From the NCBI GenBank assembly GCA_011065125.1, contig JAAKFI010000014.1, forward strand, positions 1-34,454: a stretch of DNA of 34,454 bases, read 5' to 3'. How positions within the stretch are numbered: the first letter of the stretch is position 1; every line of letters begins with the position of its first letter. The position numbers and the translations under genes are program-made. The notes below the pieces were generated by a model. The model saw only the letters and a list, made by a program, of their open reading frames with translations, made no database searches and had not been told where the DNA came from. Below are positions 17,389 through 25,426 of the stretch, in pieces. The DNA is from Candidatus Anoxychlamydiales bacterium (GTDB lineage: Bacteria > Chlamydiota > Chlamydiia > Chlamydiales > SM23-39).

Positions 17389-18539
17389 AGTGACATAATG
17401 GGAATATATAAAATAGCTCCATCGGAACAAGATATTATTAGATAGGTTAAAAGACCAAAAAAAACAGCCAAATCAATATTTATTTTTTTTGTTTTTTTGT
17501 TTTTCATTAAATAAATTATCAAAGGGGAAAGCATTGCAATTAAGAAAGCAATAAAACCTAAGATAGAAAAGTTTTCTAAAATGCTTAAATAAACTATTTC
17601 TTTAATTGTCCAAAAAATATTTGTTGAAAATATTTCAATATTTTTTAAAATATCAAATTGATCAATCCGGCCACCAAAGGATAAATCGAAGAACCAATCT
17701 ATTGAGAAATTACAAGCAAATCCTATTGAAATTAAAGCAGTTATAAAAATAAAAAAAGATATGAAAAATTTAATAAATGATTTTTTCTTATTTTTTTTTA
17801 TAAAAAAATCAAAAAAAAATTCAGAAATAATTAACCCGATCCATACAGTTCTGGATAAAGTAAATATTAAAGACGACTTAACTATAAATTTTTTATAAGT
17901 TTTTTTTTCAATCAGATTATACAAGGGAAGCATCATAATAAGACAGATGCCATATAAGTTGCCGTTATTATAGGTTGAAATTAATTTAAAAATGGCGCCT
18001 CTATTAATATGTTTAATATCGATAAAACCTTTATCTTGAGCATTAATAGTAAAAAAAATAAGTTCCAAAAACTTACCAGTTAAAATTTTATAAAAAAATA
18101 AAAAAACTCCATAGCAAGAAATAAAAAAAATAAATCTTTTAAAAAGAGTGAAAAAGTATTTAAGATCTAAATTTACAATGTTTTTAGAAAAAATAAAAAA
18201 AAAACAAAAGGGCAAACAATAAAAACTAACTATGAAAGCTATTAAAAATCCAAAAGAAAAAGAGTTTTTTTCAAAACCATTAAATAAAAGGGTCAGTAAA
18301 GAGATGAGTTGAAAAGGCAAAAAAGAAATTAAAACTAAAATATGTTCCCGTAAAATTCCATATTTTTTTTTTATTAAAAAAATTAATGAAAAAAAAGCTA
18401 AAAGTAAATACCCCCAAGTAAATGGAATAGATGAAACTTTAAAGCCACCCTTTGGAAAAGCGATCAAAAAAAAAGTTAATAAAAAAATAATCTTTTTATT
18501 AACTTTTAATTTATTAATTAAATTAAGGGATAAATTCAT
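17331..18539 (-). CDS. Wzy/WaaL-like O-antigen polymerase or ligase membrane protein
   Basis: The 402-residue protein is highly hydrophobic, with roughly ten membrane segments spread over the whole length. The region around residues 190-230 has G-N-L-Y-G-I-C-L-I-M-M-L-P-L, then S-L-I-F-T-L-S-R-T-V-W-I-G-L. That arrangement (hydrophobic helix, then an S-R motif before another helix) is the conserved core of the Wzy_C/O-antigen ligase superfamily. It would act at the periplasmic face of the inner membrane, polymerising repeat units or attaching glycan to lipid A-core. The two roles cannot be told apart by sequence. Its ATG lies immediately after the topA stop (TAAATG), so it is probably co-transcribed with topA. 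Its 3' end overlaps manC. Confidence 0.72.
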   Translation of the reverse strand: MNLSLNLINKLKVNKKIIFLLTFFLIAFPKGGFKVSSIPFTWGYLLLAFFSLIFLIKKKYGILREHILVLISFLPFQLISLLTLLFNGFEKNSFSFGFLIAFIVSFYCLPFCFFFIFSKNIVNLDLKYFFTLFKRFIFFISCYGVFLFFYKILTGKFLELIFFTINAQDKGFIDIKHINRGAIFKLISTYNNGNLYGICLIMMLPLYNLIEKKTYKKFIVKSSLIFTLSRTVWIGLIISEFFFDFFIKKNKKKSFIKFFISFFIFITALISIGFACNFSIDWFFDLSFGGRIDQFDILKNIEIFSTNIFWTIKEIVYLSILENFSILGFIAFLIAMLSPLIIYLMKNKKTKKINIDLAVFFGLLTYLIISCSDGAILYIPIMSLYLFLSSLLLTDKKFNLDI

Positions 18540-21050
18540 TTATCTTTTCATATGATTTTTTAAAATACCACTAAGTTTCATCATATCGATAGAATCTTTG
18601 GATCCAAAAACTTTAGCTAGATTAGCATCAGGAACGATGAGTCTTTTATTTTTAGGATCTTGAAGCTTATGCTTTTTAATATATTCCCAAACTTTTTTTA
18701 AAATATCACCTCTAGATAATGTTTTTTCTTTAACTATCTTTTCAAGTTCTTTAGAAACTTCATATTTTCCAGAGCCCCTTTTTCCTTTTTCACCTTTTAC
18801 AAATTCTCTTTTTTGATAAGGAGTTTTAGGATGTTTTTTTCCATATTTTTTCTCTAAATCATCTAAGTGATTTACAATAACATCACAATCTGGGTAATTT
18901 GTACAAGAATAGAAGTTTTTTCCTCTTCTAGATCTTCTCATAACTATTTTACCATCGCATCCAACTGCCACACAATTAGGCCTGTCTTCTGGTCTCAAAA
19001 GCTCTTCATCTTTTTTAGGGATATTTACTATTCCCTGGCATTTTGGATAGTTAGAGCAGCCTAAAAAGGCTCCATATCTTCCAAATCTAAGATTCATTTT
19101 AGCTTTGCATTTAGGACATTCTTGGTCCCAATCAAAATCTTTTGCATAATCTTCTTTATTAAAATCCATAGATTCCACAGGAGCTGTATAATCGCAGTCA
19201 GGATAGGCGCTACATCCGTAGAAATATTTGCTTTTTGACCATATTTTTTGAAGGGGTTTTTTACATTTAGGACATTTTTTTTCGGTTGTTATTTTTGGAA
19301 CAACAGCTTCTTTTTCAGCTTTTTTGACCATTGGAAAAAACTCTTTCCAAAACTCTTTAATCAAAGTTTTCCAATTTTTTTTATTTTCAGCAACCATTTC
19401 TAAATCATCTTCCATAGCAGCTGTAAATCCAACATTTACTATTGGGGTAAAATTAGATTCAAGTAGTTGAATAATGATCTTACCAAGCTCTGTTGGTTTT
19501 AATGCTAATCTATCCTTAGAGGTATAGTCTCTAGATTGAATTTTATTCATAATAGATGCATAAGTTGAAGGTCTACCAATCCCTGATTTTTCTAACTCTT
19601 TAATTAATGATGCTTCTGTATATCTTGCAGGCGGTTTAGTAAAAGATTGAATAGCATCTAAATTAATTAATTTTAAAGTATCTTTAACTTTCAAGTTTGG
19701 TAAAAGATTATCTTTATCTTCAGATTCATCAAGATGATCAATTTTTTCAACATAAAGTTTTAAAAAACCAGGAAATTTAATTGTTGACCCACTTGCTCTT
19801 AAAAGTATTTTTTTATTGGTATCAATGTCTAAACTTATGGTATCATAAATTGCAGAAGTCATTTGAGATGCTACGAATCTTTTCCAAATTAGTTTATATA
19901 ATTTATATTGATCAGAATTTAAATATTTTTTTACTGTTTCGGGATCGTGGTATAAATTTGTTGGCCTGATTGCTTCATGGGCCTCTTGGGCAGATTTTTT
20001 ACTTTTGTAAACGATAGGCTTTTCAGGTAAATATTTAGATCCAAATTTATTTTTTACATAAGTTCTAGCAGTAGTTATTGCTTCTTTTACAACACTTACA
20101 GAATCAGTTCTCATATACGTAATAAGACCTTCAAATCCCATATCTTTTAAATCAACTCCTTCGTATAAACTTTGGGCAATTCCCATAGTTCTACTTGCAT
20201 TGAACCCAAAATGTCTAGAAGCTTCTTGTTGAAGAGTGGAGGTTATAAAAGGAGGCACAGGGTTTCTTTTTTTCTCTTTTTTTTCTACCTTTGAAACGCT
20301 GTATTTAGCATCTTTTAATTTTTTAACAATTGAATCAGCTGTTTTTTTATCAGAAATTAAAAAAACTTTTTTATCATTTATTTTTTCTTTTTCAACTTTT
20401 TTCCCATCTACAGAATAAACAAAAGCATTAAATTCTTTTTCTTTTTTTTGGTTATCTAAAGTAGTTTTAATATTCCAATATTCAATCGATTTAAATTTTT
20501 CTATTTCTTTTTCTCTTTCTACAACTAATTTTAATGCAACACTTTGAACTCTACCAGCTGAAGTTCCTTTAGATCTTTTTAATTTTCTAGATAAAATAGG
20601 GGATATTTTATATCCAACCATCCTATCTAAAATTCTTCTAGCTTGCTGGGCATCTACTAAAGCTTTATCAATTTTTCTTGGCTTTTTAAATGCATTTAAC
20701 ACTTCTTGTTTCGTAATAGAATTAAATGTAACTCTTTTAGTAGGGATGTTTTTGGGGATAATTTCTGAAATATGCCAAGCTATTGCTTCTCCCTCTCTAT
20801 CTGGATCGGGACAGAGGTATACAACATCTGATTTTTTAGAAGCCTCTTTTAATTTTTTAATAACATCTTTTTTTTCCGGGATATTTACATATTTTGGATC
20901 AAAATCATTCTCTACATCAATTCCAAATTCCTTTTGAGGAAGATCTCTTATGTGCCCTACAGATGATTCAATGATATAATTTGGACCTAAAAATTTTTTT
21001 AAAGTTTTTATTTTTGTAGGTGACTCAACAATAACTAAGTGTTTCTTCAT
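18540..21050 (-). CDS. topA: DNA topoisomerase I with C-terminal SWIB domain
   Basis: The 836-residue type IA topoisomerase relaxes negative supercoils. It has a TOPRIM domain with E9 and DPDREGE (82-88), active-site tyrosine Y312 in GLITYMRTDSVS, and SGIGRPSTYASIM (489-501). Three four-cysteine zinc ribbons follow, starting near 593 (CPKC), 645 (CPKC) and 693 (CVAVGC, each closed by a C-x3-Y-P-x-C or equivalent). The tail from about 762 to the end is a SWIB domain: L-S-R-G-D-I-L-K-K-V-W-E-Y-I-K-K-H, L-Q-D-P-K-N-K-R and V-F-G-S-K-D-S. TopA-SWIB fusion is characteristic of Chlamydiota. AAGGGA at 21055-21060 is a good ribosome site four bases from the ATG. Confidence 0.97.
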   Translation of the reverse strand: MKKHLVIVESPTKIKTLKKFLGPNYIIESSVGHIRDLPQKEFGIDVENDFDPKYVNIPEKKDVIKKLKEASKKSDVVYLCPDPDREGEAIAWHISEIIPKNIPTKRVTFNSITKQEVLNAFKKPRKIDKALVDAQQARRILDRMVGYKISPILSRKLKRSKGTSAGRVQSVALKLVVEREKEIEKFKSIEYWNIKTTLDNQKKEKEFNAFVYSVDGKKVEKEKINDKKVFLISDKKTADSIVKKLKDAKYSVSKVEKKEKKRNPVPPFITSTLQQEASRHFGFNASRTMGIAQSLYEGVDLKDMGFEGLITYMRTDSVSVVKEAITTARTYVKNKFGSKYLPEKPIVYKSKKSAQEAHEAIRPTNLYHDPETVKKYLNSDQYKLYKLIWKRFVASQMTSAIYDTISLDIDTNKKILLRASGSTIKFPGFLKLYVEKIDHLDESEDKDNLLPNLKVKDTLKLINLDAIQSFTKPPARYTEASLIKELEKSGIGRPSTYASIMNKIQSRDYTSKDRLALKPTELGKIIIQLLESNFTPIVNVGFTAAMEDDLEMVAENKKNWKTLIKEFWKEFFPMVKKAEKEAVVPKITTEKKCPKCKKPLQKIWSKSKYFYGCSAYPDCDYTAPVESMDFNKEDYAKDFDWDQECPKCKAKMNLRFGRYGAFLGCSNYPKCQGIVNIPKKDEELLRPEDRPNCVAVGCDGKIVMRRSRRGKNFYSCTNYPDCDVIVNHLDDLEKKYGKKHPKTPYQKREFVKGEKGKRGSGKYEVSKELEKIVKEKTLSRGDILKKVWEYIKKHKLQDPKNKRLIVPDANLAKVFGSKDSIDMMKLSGILKNHMKR

Positions 21051-21054
21051 ATTA

Positions 21055-21060
21055 TCCCTT
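21055..21060 (-). promoter_or_regulatory. topA ribosome binding site
   Basis: AAGGGA, read on the minus strand, lies four bases before the topA ATG. It is one of the few clear Shine-Dalgarno sequences in the window. Confidence 0.55.
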
Positions 21061-21182
21061 AAAGCTTTAATTGCCTCATGTGTATATTTTTTTTTACTTT
21101 ATAATAAATAATAAAAAATTACAGAATTTTAAATATAATCAGTTTATATTATTATAAAAGCTTTAAAAAAGTAAAATAAAAT

Positions 21183-22076
21183 ATGATAACAGATGAAAAA
21201 CTATGTATTTTAAATAATCAAGGGTTTATTCCTGGTCCTGATGAAAATTTAGAATTTTTTTTAAAAAGAGTAGAGGCTACTAAAAAACTTTCTAAAGATC
21301 CTATTTTTTTTTTTAAAGAAATCAATCAGACAGTTCCAATTGAATTGGATTTAAAAATCAAAAAACCCAGATGGAACTGGACAAGAGCTCAGCTTTTAAA
21401 TTTATTTGATTTTTCACCTATTAATTTAGCTATGTTTTATAGCGATAAAAAATTAACATTTTTTCAAGCAGCTGCTACTTGGATTCTTGAAATAGGAAAA
21501 AATTTAAAGGTGCCTATTTTGCAATTTAGAAAAAAATTACACAGATCAACCTATTTAAAAATTTATTCATTAGATGAAATACTAGCTCATGAGGCAGTTC
21601 ATGCAGCAAGAGTTGCTTTTGATGAACCAAAATATGAAGAAATATTTGCTTATATGACCTCAACTTCAGTTATTAGAAGAGTTTTAGGGCCAATAGTTAA
21701 AAATACTAAAGATATAATTTTATTTTTTTCTAATTTATTTTTTTATTTATTATTCCAAATTTTTTGGGTTATTACTTCATATAATCCTTTTATGTATGTT
21801 TCTTTTGTTTTTGGTATAATGATGATATCATTTCTTTCTTTTGGTTTATTTAGACTATTTTTTGCAAAGTTGAAAATGAAGAAAACTTTTAATAAATTAT
21901 ATGGAATTTTAAAAAACAAAAATAAAGCTAGAGCAGTTTTATTTAGATTAACCGATAAAGAAATTGATAATTTATCAAAATTAAAAAAAGAAGAATTTTT
22001 ATCATATTTTATGAAAAATAAAAAAAAATCTATTCGATTAAAAGTTTTAGTTTTAGCTTACTTTGCATTTGTATAA
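21183..22076 (+). CDS. Membrane protein with HExxH motif, putative zinc metallopeptidase
   Basis: I do not recognise a named family for this 297-residue protein. LDEILAHEAVHAARVAF contains HEAVH (residues 136-140), the zinc-binding motif of gluzincin peptidases, and an E-E-I-F-A-Y segment 13 residues further on offers E153 or E154 as the third ligand. Two or so hydrophobic segments (about 177-200 and 201-228) follow, so the protein is anchored in the membrane, with a basic C-terminal part. It is transcribed divergently from topA. A conserved hypothetical gene of this kind beside topA is, I believe, a recurrent chlamydial arrangement, but I cannot check that here. Substrate unknown. Confidence 0.7.
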   Translation: MITDEKLCILNNQGFIPGPDENLEFFLKRVEATKKLSKDPIFFFKEINQTVPIELDLKIKKPRWNWTRAQLLNLFDFSPINLAMFYSDKKLTFFQAAATWILEIGKNLKVPILQFRKKLHRSTYLKIYSLDEILAHEAVHAARVAFDEPKYEEIFAYMTSTSVIRRVLGPIVKNTKDIILFFSNLFFYLLFQIFWVITSYNPFMYVSFVFGIMMISFLSFGLFRLFFAKLKMKKTFNKLYGILKNKNKARAVLFRLTDKEIDNLSKLKKEEFLSYFMKNKKKSIRLKVLVLAYFAFV

Positions 22077-22153
22077 AAAATCATTGAAAACAAATAATTC
22101 ATTGGGTTAAATCATTATATAGATTGGGCATAATTCGAAGGTTAAATCCAAAA

Positions 22154-22993
22154 ATGGGCAGTTTAATTAAGAAATTAAAAATTATTAACTTTAAGTTAAA
22201 AAATAAGAATTTATTTGTGTTTTTTGGTGGAATAAATTTAAATCGATATTTTGAAATATTTCCTGAAAATCTTATTAATAAAAATAAAAGAGATTTCATT
22301 TTACTCACCATTCCTAAAACTGGAACACATTTAATTTTAAAATGTTTAATATTATTAACTGCTTCAAATACAAAAAATCGAAAAATTAGAGCTTTGAAAG
22401 AAACTATTAAAGACAAGGAAGAATTTCAAAAAATCTTTAAAAATAATGATGATTTTACTACCGCCCATTTTTTTTATTCTCACTATTATATTCATAATTT
22501 TTATTCCAAAAAGATTATTTCTTTAAGAGATCCAAGGGATCAATTAGTTTCATGGGTGTTTCATCAAATAAAGTTTTTAGAAAAAGAAAATGCAAGTAAT
22601 TTTAATAAAGATGAAATTCAAAACAGACTAAAAAAAACATTGAAAGATGAAATTGAGGGCAAATCGAATATAAATCTAAAAGCTCATTATAAAGAATTAA
22701 TATCATTTTTTAAATTCCCATACTGTTTTATTAGATTTGAAGATCTTATAGGTGAAAAGGGAGGAGGAAGCATTGAGCGTCAAAAAAAAGCTATAAAAAA
22801 AATTGCAAATTATTTGAAAAAAGATATAAAGGACAATCAATTAGAATTTATAATCTCTAATTTATTTGGATCAGAAAGTCCTTATTTTAGGAAAGGAATT
22901 ATAAATCAATGGAAAGATTATTTTGATGAAAAAATTAATAATTTATTTTATGAAGCTTTTGGTGATATAACTGAAATGCTAGGTTACAAATAA
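22154..22993 (+). CDS. PAPS-dependent sulfotransferase, paralogue 1
   Basis: A 279-residue protein with the cytosolic-type sulfotransferase layout. The 5'-phosphosulfate loop L-T-I-P-K-T-G-T-H-L is at about 51-60, the 3'-phosphate site LRDPRDQLVSW at 124-134, IRFEDLIGEKGGG near 193-205, and the late R-K-G-I-I-N-Q-W-K-D-Y-F (247-258) equals the family's RKG...WK..F motif. It transfers sulfate from PAPS to a hydroxyl or amino group; the acceptor is unknown. The ATG at 22154 is chosen, with GAAGG at 22137-22141 upstream; a TTG at 22124 would add ten residues. No signal peptide or membrane helix, so it acts in the cytoplasm. It is the first gene of the sulfation cassette. Confidence 0.87.
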   Translation: MGSLIKKLKIINFKLKNKNLFVFFGGINLNRYFEIFPENLINKNKRDFILLTIPKTGTHLILKCLILLTASNTKNRKIRALKETIKDKEEFQKIFKNNDDFTTAHFFYSHYYIHNFYSKKIISLRDPRDQLVSWVFHQIKFLEKENASNFNKDEIQNRLKKTLKDEIEGKSNINLKAHYKELISFFKFPYCFIRFEDLIGEKGGGSIERQKKAIKKIANYLKKDIKDNQLEFIISNLFGSESPYFRKGIINQWKDYFDEKINNLFYEAFGDITEMLGYK

Positions 22994-23017
22994 ATATTAA
23001 AAATTAAATGAACGAAT

Positions 23018-23416
23018 ATGAAATTAACTTTAAAAACAGAATATGCTTTTTTAGCGTTACTTTATCTTGCTAGAAATGGAAATGAGCATAAAAGTGTATC
23101 GTTAATTGCAAAAGCTCAATCAATACCGAAATATTTTTTAGAACAAATATTACTTGAACTTAAGAAAACAAACATAGTTATTAGTATCAAAGGTAAGTCT
23201 GGTGGGTTCAAACTAAATAAACCCCCAGATCAGATAACAATTGCTGAAATTATTAGACTATTTGATGGACCTCTTGCAGCAACTATGTCTGCTAGTAAAT
23301 TTTTTTATAAATCAAGTCCCATAGAAAAGGAAAAAAAAGCTTTGGATCTCTTCAAAGAAATAAGAGATTATTTAGCTAGTATTTTAGAAAAAACAACTCT
23401 CAAAGAATTAATCTGA
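23018..23416 (+). CDS. Rrf2-family transcriptional regulator lacking cysteines
   Basis: The 132-residue protein has the Rrf2 winged helix-turn-helix: LTLKTEYAFLALLYLA at the start, S-V-S-L-I-A-K-A-Q-S-I-P-K-Y-F-L-E-Q-I-L as recognition region, then GKSGGFKLNKPPDQITIAEI as wing. Family members include IscR and NsrR, which hold an Fe-S cluster by three cysteines, and CymR, which controls sulfur metabolism without a cluster. This protein contains no cysteine at all, so it cannot bind a cluster in the usual way and looks CymR-like in that respect. It lies 24 bases after sulfotransferase 1 and before sulfotransferase 2, making it the obvious regulator of this cassette. Its ligand and operator are not visible. 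Confidence 0.85.
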   Translation: MKLTLKTEYAFLALLYLARNGNEHKSVSLIAKAQSIPKYFLEQILLELKKTNIVISIKGKSGGFKLNKPPDQITIAEIIRLFDGPLAATMSASKFFYKSSPIEKEKKALDLFKEIRDYLASILEKTTLKELI

Positions 23417-23515
23417 CATTTATCTTATTTGAAAATATATTTTATGTTTTGAAATAAAAGATTAAAATTACTAATATTTTTAACTTATAAAAAAACTTTA
23501 TTCGGAAATAAAAGA

Positions 23516-24418
23516 ATGAAATTTTATGAAATTTTTAAAAAAATAAAAATTGATAAACTTAAACTTTTTAAAGAGAAAAACAATATTTTTGAAAAAAAGC
23601 TTACTAAGGAATATTCAATTGAAATTAAGGATTATTACAAAATTTTTCCTATTGATAAAAATAAAATAAAATATGATGAATTTGTATTATTAACAATTCC
23701 TAAAACAGGAACTCATTTACTATGTAAATGCTTAGAGCTAATAACTGGTAGATATGGATTAGGTTGGGGTGTTTTGCCTAAAGATTATAATCCTTATGAA
23801 AGTTATAAAGATGATATACCTCACATAAAAACAAAAGCTTTATATAATGATTACATTACTAATTTCGAAGTTCTTACATTTCCGACATTACATGTGTTGA
23901 ATAAAAATTATTACATAAGTAATTTTTATCAAAAAAAAATCATTACATTAAGAGATCCAAGAGATCAAATTATTTCATTAGTTTTTCATAAAATGCGAGA
24001 AAATGGCGATAATTTAAATCAAATTGATAAAGATAAAATAAAAAATAAAATTAAAGAAGTTATAAGATTGACTAGCCAATATAAAATGGATCAAATGTAC
24101 AAGGAGTTATTAATTTTAAAAGAAAGAGGTTATTGTTTAATAAAATTCGAAGATTTAATTGGGCCTATGGGTGGGGGATATTTAACTAAACAAAAAGAAG
24201 CTATTTCTAAAATTGCAAATTATATAAATTATCCACTGAATGAAAAACAAATAAATTTTATTTCTGAATTTCTACATGGTGCTAATCATCCAAATTTTAG
24301 AGTTGGAAGAATTAATCAATGGAAAGATTATTTTGATCAAGAAATCAATGAATTACTTTATGAATATTTAGGAAATGTTGTAATAAATAATGGATATGAA
24401 GAAAGTTATTCACAATAA
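23516..24418 (+). CDS. PAPS-dependent sulfotransferase, paralogue 2
   Basis: The 300-residue protein is a clear paralogue of the one at 22154. It shares T-I-P-K-T-G-T-H-L-L-C-K-C-L (60-73, 5'-phosphosulfate loop), LRDPRDQIISLVFHKM (145-160, 3'-phosphate site), IKFEDLIGPMGGG and R-I-N-Q-W-K-D-Y-F-D near the C-terminus. The middle region (about 78-130) is longer and differs from paralogue 1, which suggests a different acceptor. It is preceded by about 100 bases without a gene, room for a separate promoter, and by GGAAATAAAAGA before the ATG. It is followed 15 bases later by the TauE/SafE permease gene, so it is probably co-transcribed with the sulfate-activation genes. Confidence 0.87.
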   Translation: MKFYEIFKKIKIDKLKLFKEKNNIFEKKLTKEYSIEIKDYYKIFPIDKNKIKYDEFVLLTIPKTGTHLLCKCLELITGRYGLGWGVLPKDYNPYESYKDDIPHIKTKALYNDYITNFEVLTFPTLHVLNKNYYISNFYQKKIITLRDPRDQIISLVFHKMRENGDNLNQIDKDKIKNKIKEVIRLTSQYKMDQMYKELLILKERGYCLIKFEDLIGPMGGGYLTKQKEAISKIANYINYPLNEKQINFISEFLHGANHPNFRVGRINQWKDYFDQEINELLYEYLGNVVINNGYEESYSQ

Positions 24419-24433
24419 ATAAGGATTATAATT

Positions 24434-25426
24434 ATGGAATGGTTATATATATATTTACCTTTTGCTGATATTAACGTGTTTATTCCTGCGCTTTTATTAA
24501 TAGGATTTTCTGTTGGAGTAATAAGTAGTTTTTTTGGCATAGGAGGAGCTTGGATGGTGACACCTGGATTAAATATTTTAGGATTTCCAATGGCCTACGC
24601 AATTGGAACTGACATGGCGCATATTGCAGGTAAATCAGTTTTTGCAACTATTCAGCATTCTAAATTTGGAAATGTAGATTATAAGCTTGGATTTGTAATG
24701 TTATTGGGTACGATTGCGGGTATTGAAGGTGGAGCTCAAGTTATTATGCATTTAGAAAAATTATTTATTATTAATACTGTTGTAAGATGGGTATATGCTA
24801 TTTTTTTATTAATAATAGCTTTAGTAATGTTTTACGATTATTTCAAACAAAAAAACAGCAAAGATTCAAAACAAGGAATACAATGGTATAAAAAATTTCA
24901 AAAACTTCCTATACCACCATTTGTACATTTTAAAGTGGCGAATGTAACATGTTCCCTTTGGCTTCCTGTTATAGTTGGTCTTATAACTGGGTTTTTAGCA
25001 GGCTTTTTAGGTATTGGAGGCGGGCTTTTTAGACTTCCCGCATTAATTTATTGTGTAGGATGCCCTGTTATAGTTGCAGTTGGAACTGATTTATTTGAAG
25101 TCATGATATCGGGTTTTTACGGAGGTTTTTCATATTCAATGAAAGGAAGAGTTGATTTTATTGCTGTGGGCATTATGCTTTTAGGCGCTGTTTTAGGAAC
25201 AAGAATTGGTGCTGTTGCTACAAAATATGTAGATAGTTCTAAAATTAGAATGTCTTTTGCAACAGCTGTTTTAGGATGTTTTGTCTCTATTTTATTAAAG
25301 ATATTTAATTATAAAATTTCTTCAGCTATATTAATTTTTTCTACTATTGGATTAATATGTTTACAAATTATTTATATATTTATAAAAAATCACCTGTTAA
25401 AGAAAAAAGCAGTTAAATATCAATGA
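24434..25426 (+). CDS. TauE/SafE-family permease, probable sulfate or sulfur anion transporter
   Basis: The 330-residue membrane protein has two related halves, each with a glycine motif: S-S-F-F-G-I-G-G-A-W-M-V-T-P-G near residue 31 and A-G-F-L-G-I-G-G-G-L-F-R-L-P-A near 190. Each is followed by a T-D-M or T-D-L-F helix start. This is the duplicated TauE/SafE (PF01925) pattern, with about eight or nine membrane helices. Members move sulfite, sulfoacetate or sulfate-related anions, some outward and some inward. It overlaps cysD by four bases (ATGA) and lies between a sulfotransferase gene and the activating enzyme, so supply of sulfate for PAPS is the most economical role. AAGGA nine bases upstream supports the start. 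Confidence 0.86.
   Translation: MEWLYIYLPFADINVFIPALLLIGFSVGVISSFFGIGGAWMVTPGLNILGFPMAYAIGTDMAHIAGKSVFATIQHSKFGNVDYKLGFVMLLGTIAGIEGGAQVIMHLEKLFIINTVVRWVYAIFLLIIALVMFYDYFKQKNSKDSKQGIQWYKKFQKLPIPPFVHFKVANVTCSLWLPVIVGLITGFLAGFLGIGGGLFRLPALIYCVGCPVIVAVGTDLFEVMISGFYGGFSYSMKGRVDFIAVGIMLLGAVLGTRIGAVATKYVDSSKIRMSFATAVLGCFVSILLKIFNYKISSAILIFSTIGLICLQIIYIFIKNHLLKKKAVKYQ

Noticed and set aside
20746-20937. Short plus-strand frames within topA (also near 18867, 19781 and 20236)
   Set aside because: All are antisense to a highly conserved gene and have low-complexity F/S-rich translations.
21134-21139. TATAAT upstream of the HExxH gene as a -10 box
   Set aside because: No acceptable -35 hexamer lies 16-18 bases before it, and TATAAT is frequent by chance in this DNA.
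22099-22416. 105-residue minus-strand frame over the start of sulfotransferase 1
   Set aside because: It covers the conserved PAPS-binding loop of the plus-strand gene and shows no family features.
23417-23515. Possible further sulfotransferase remnant or small RNA in the 99-base gap after the Rrf2 gene
   Set aside because: Translations in the forward frames show none of the sulfotransferase motifs, and no convincing hairpin was seen; it may simply hold a promoter.
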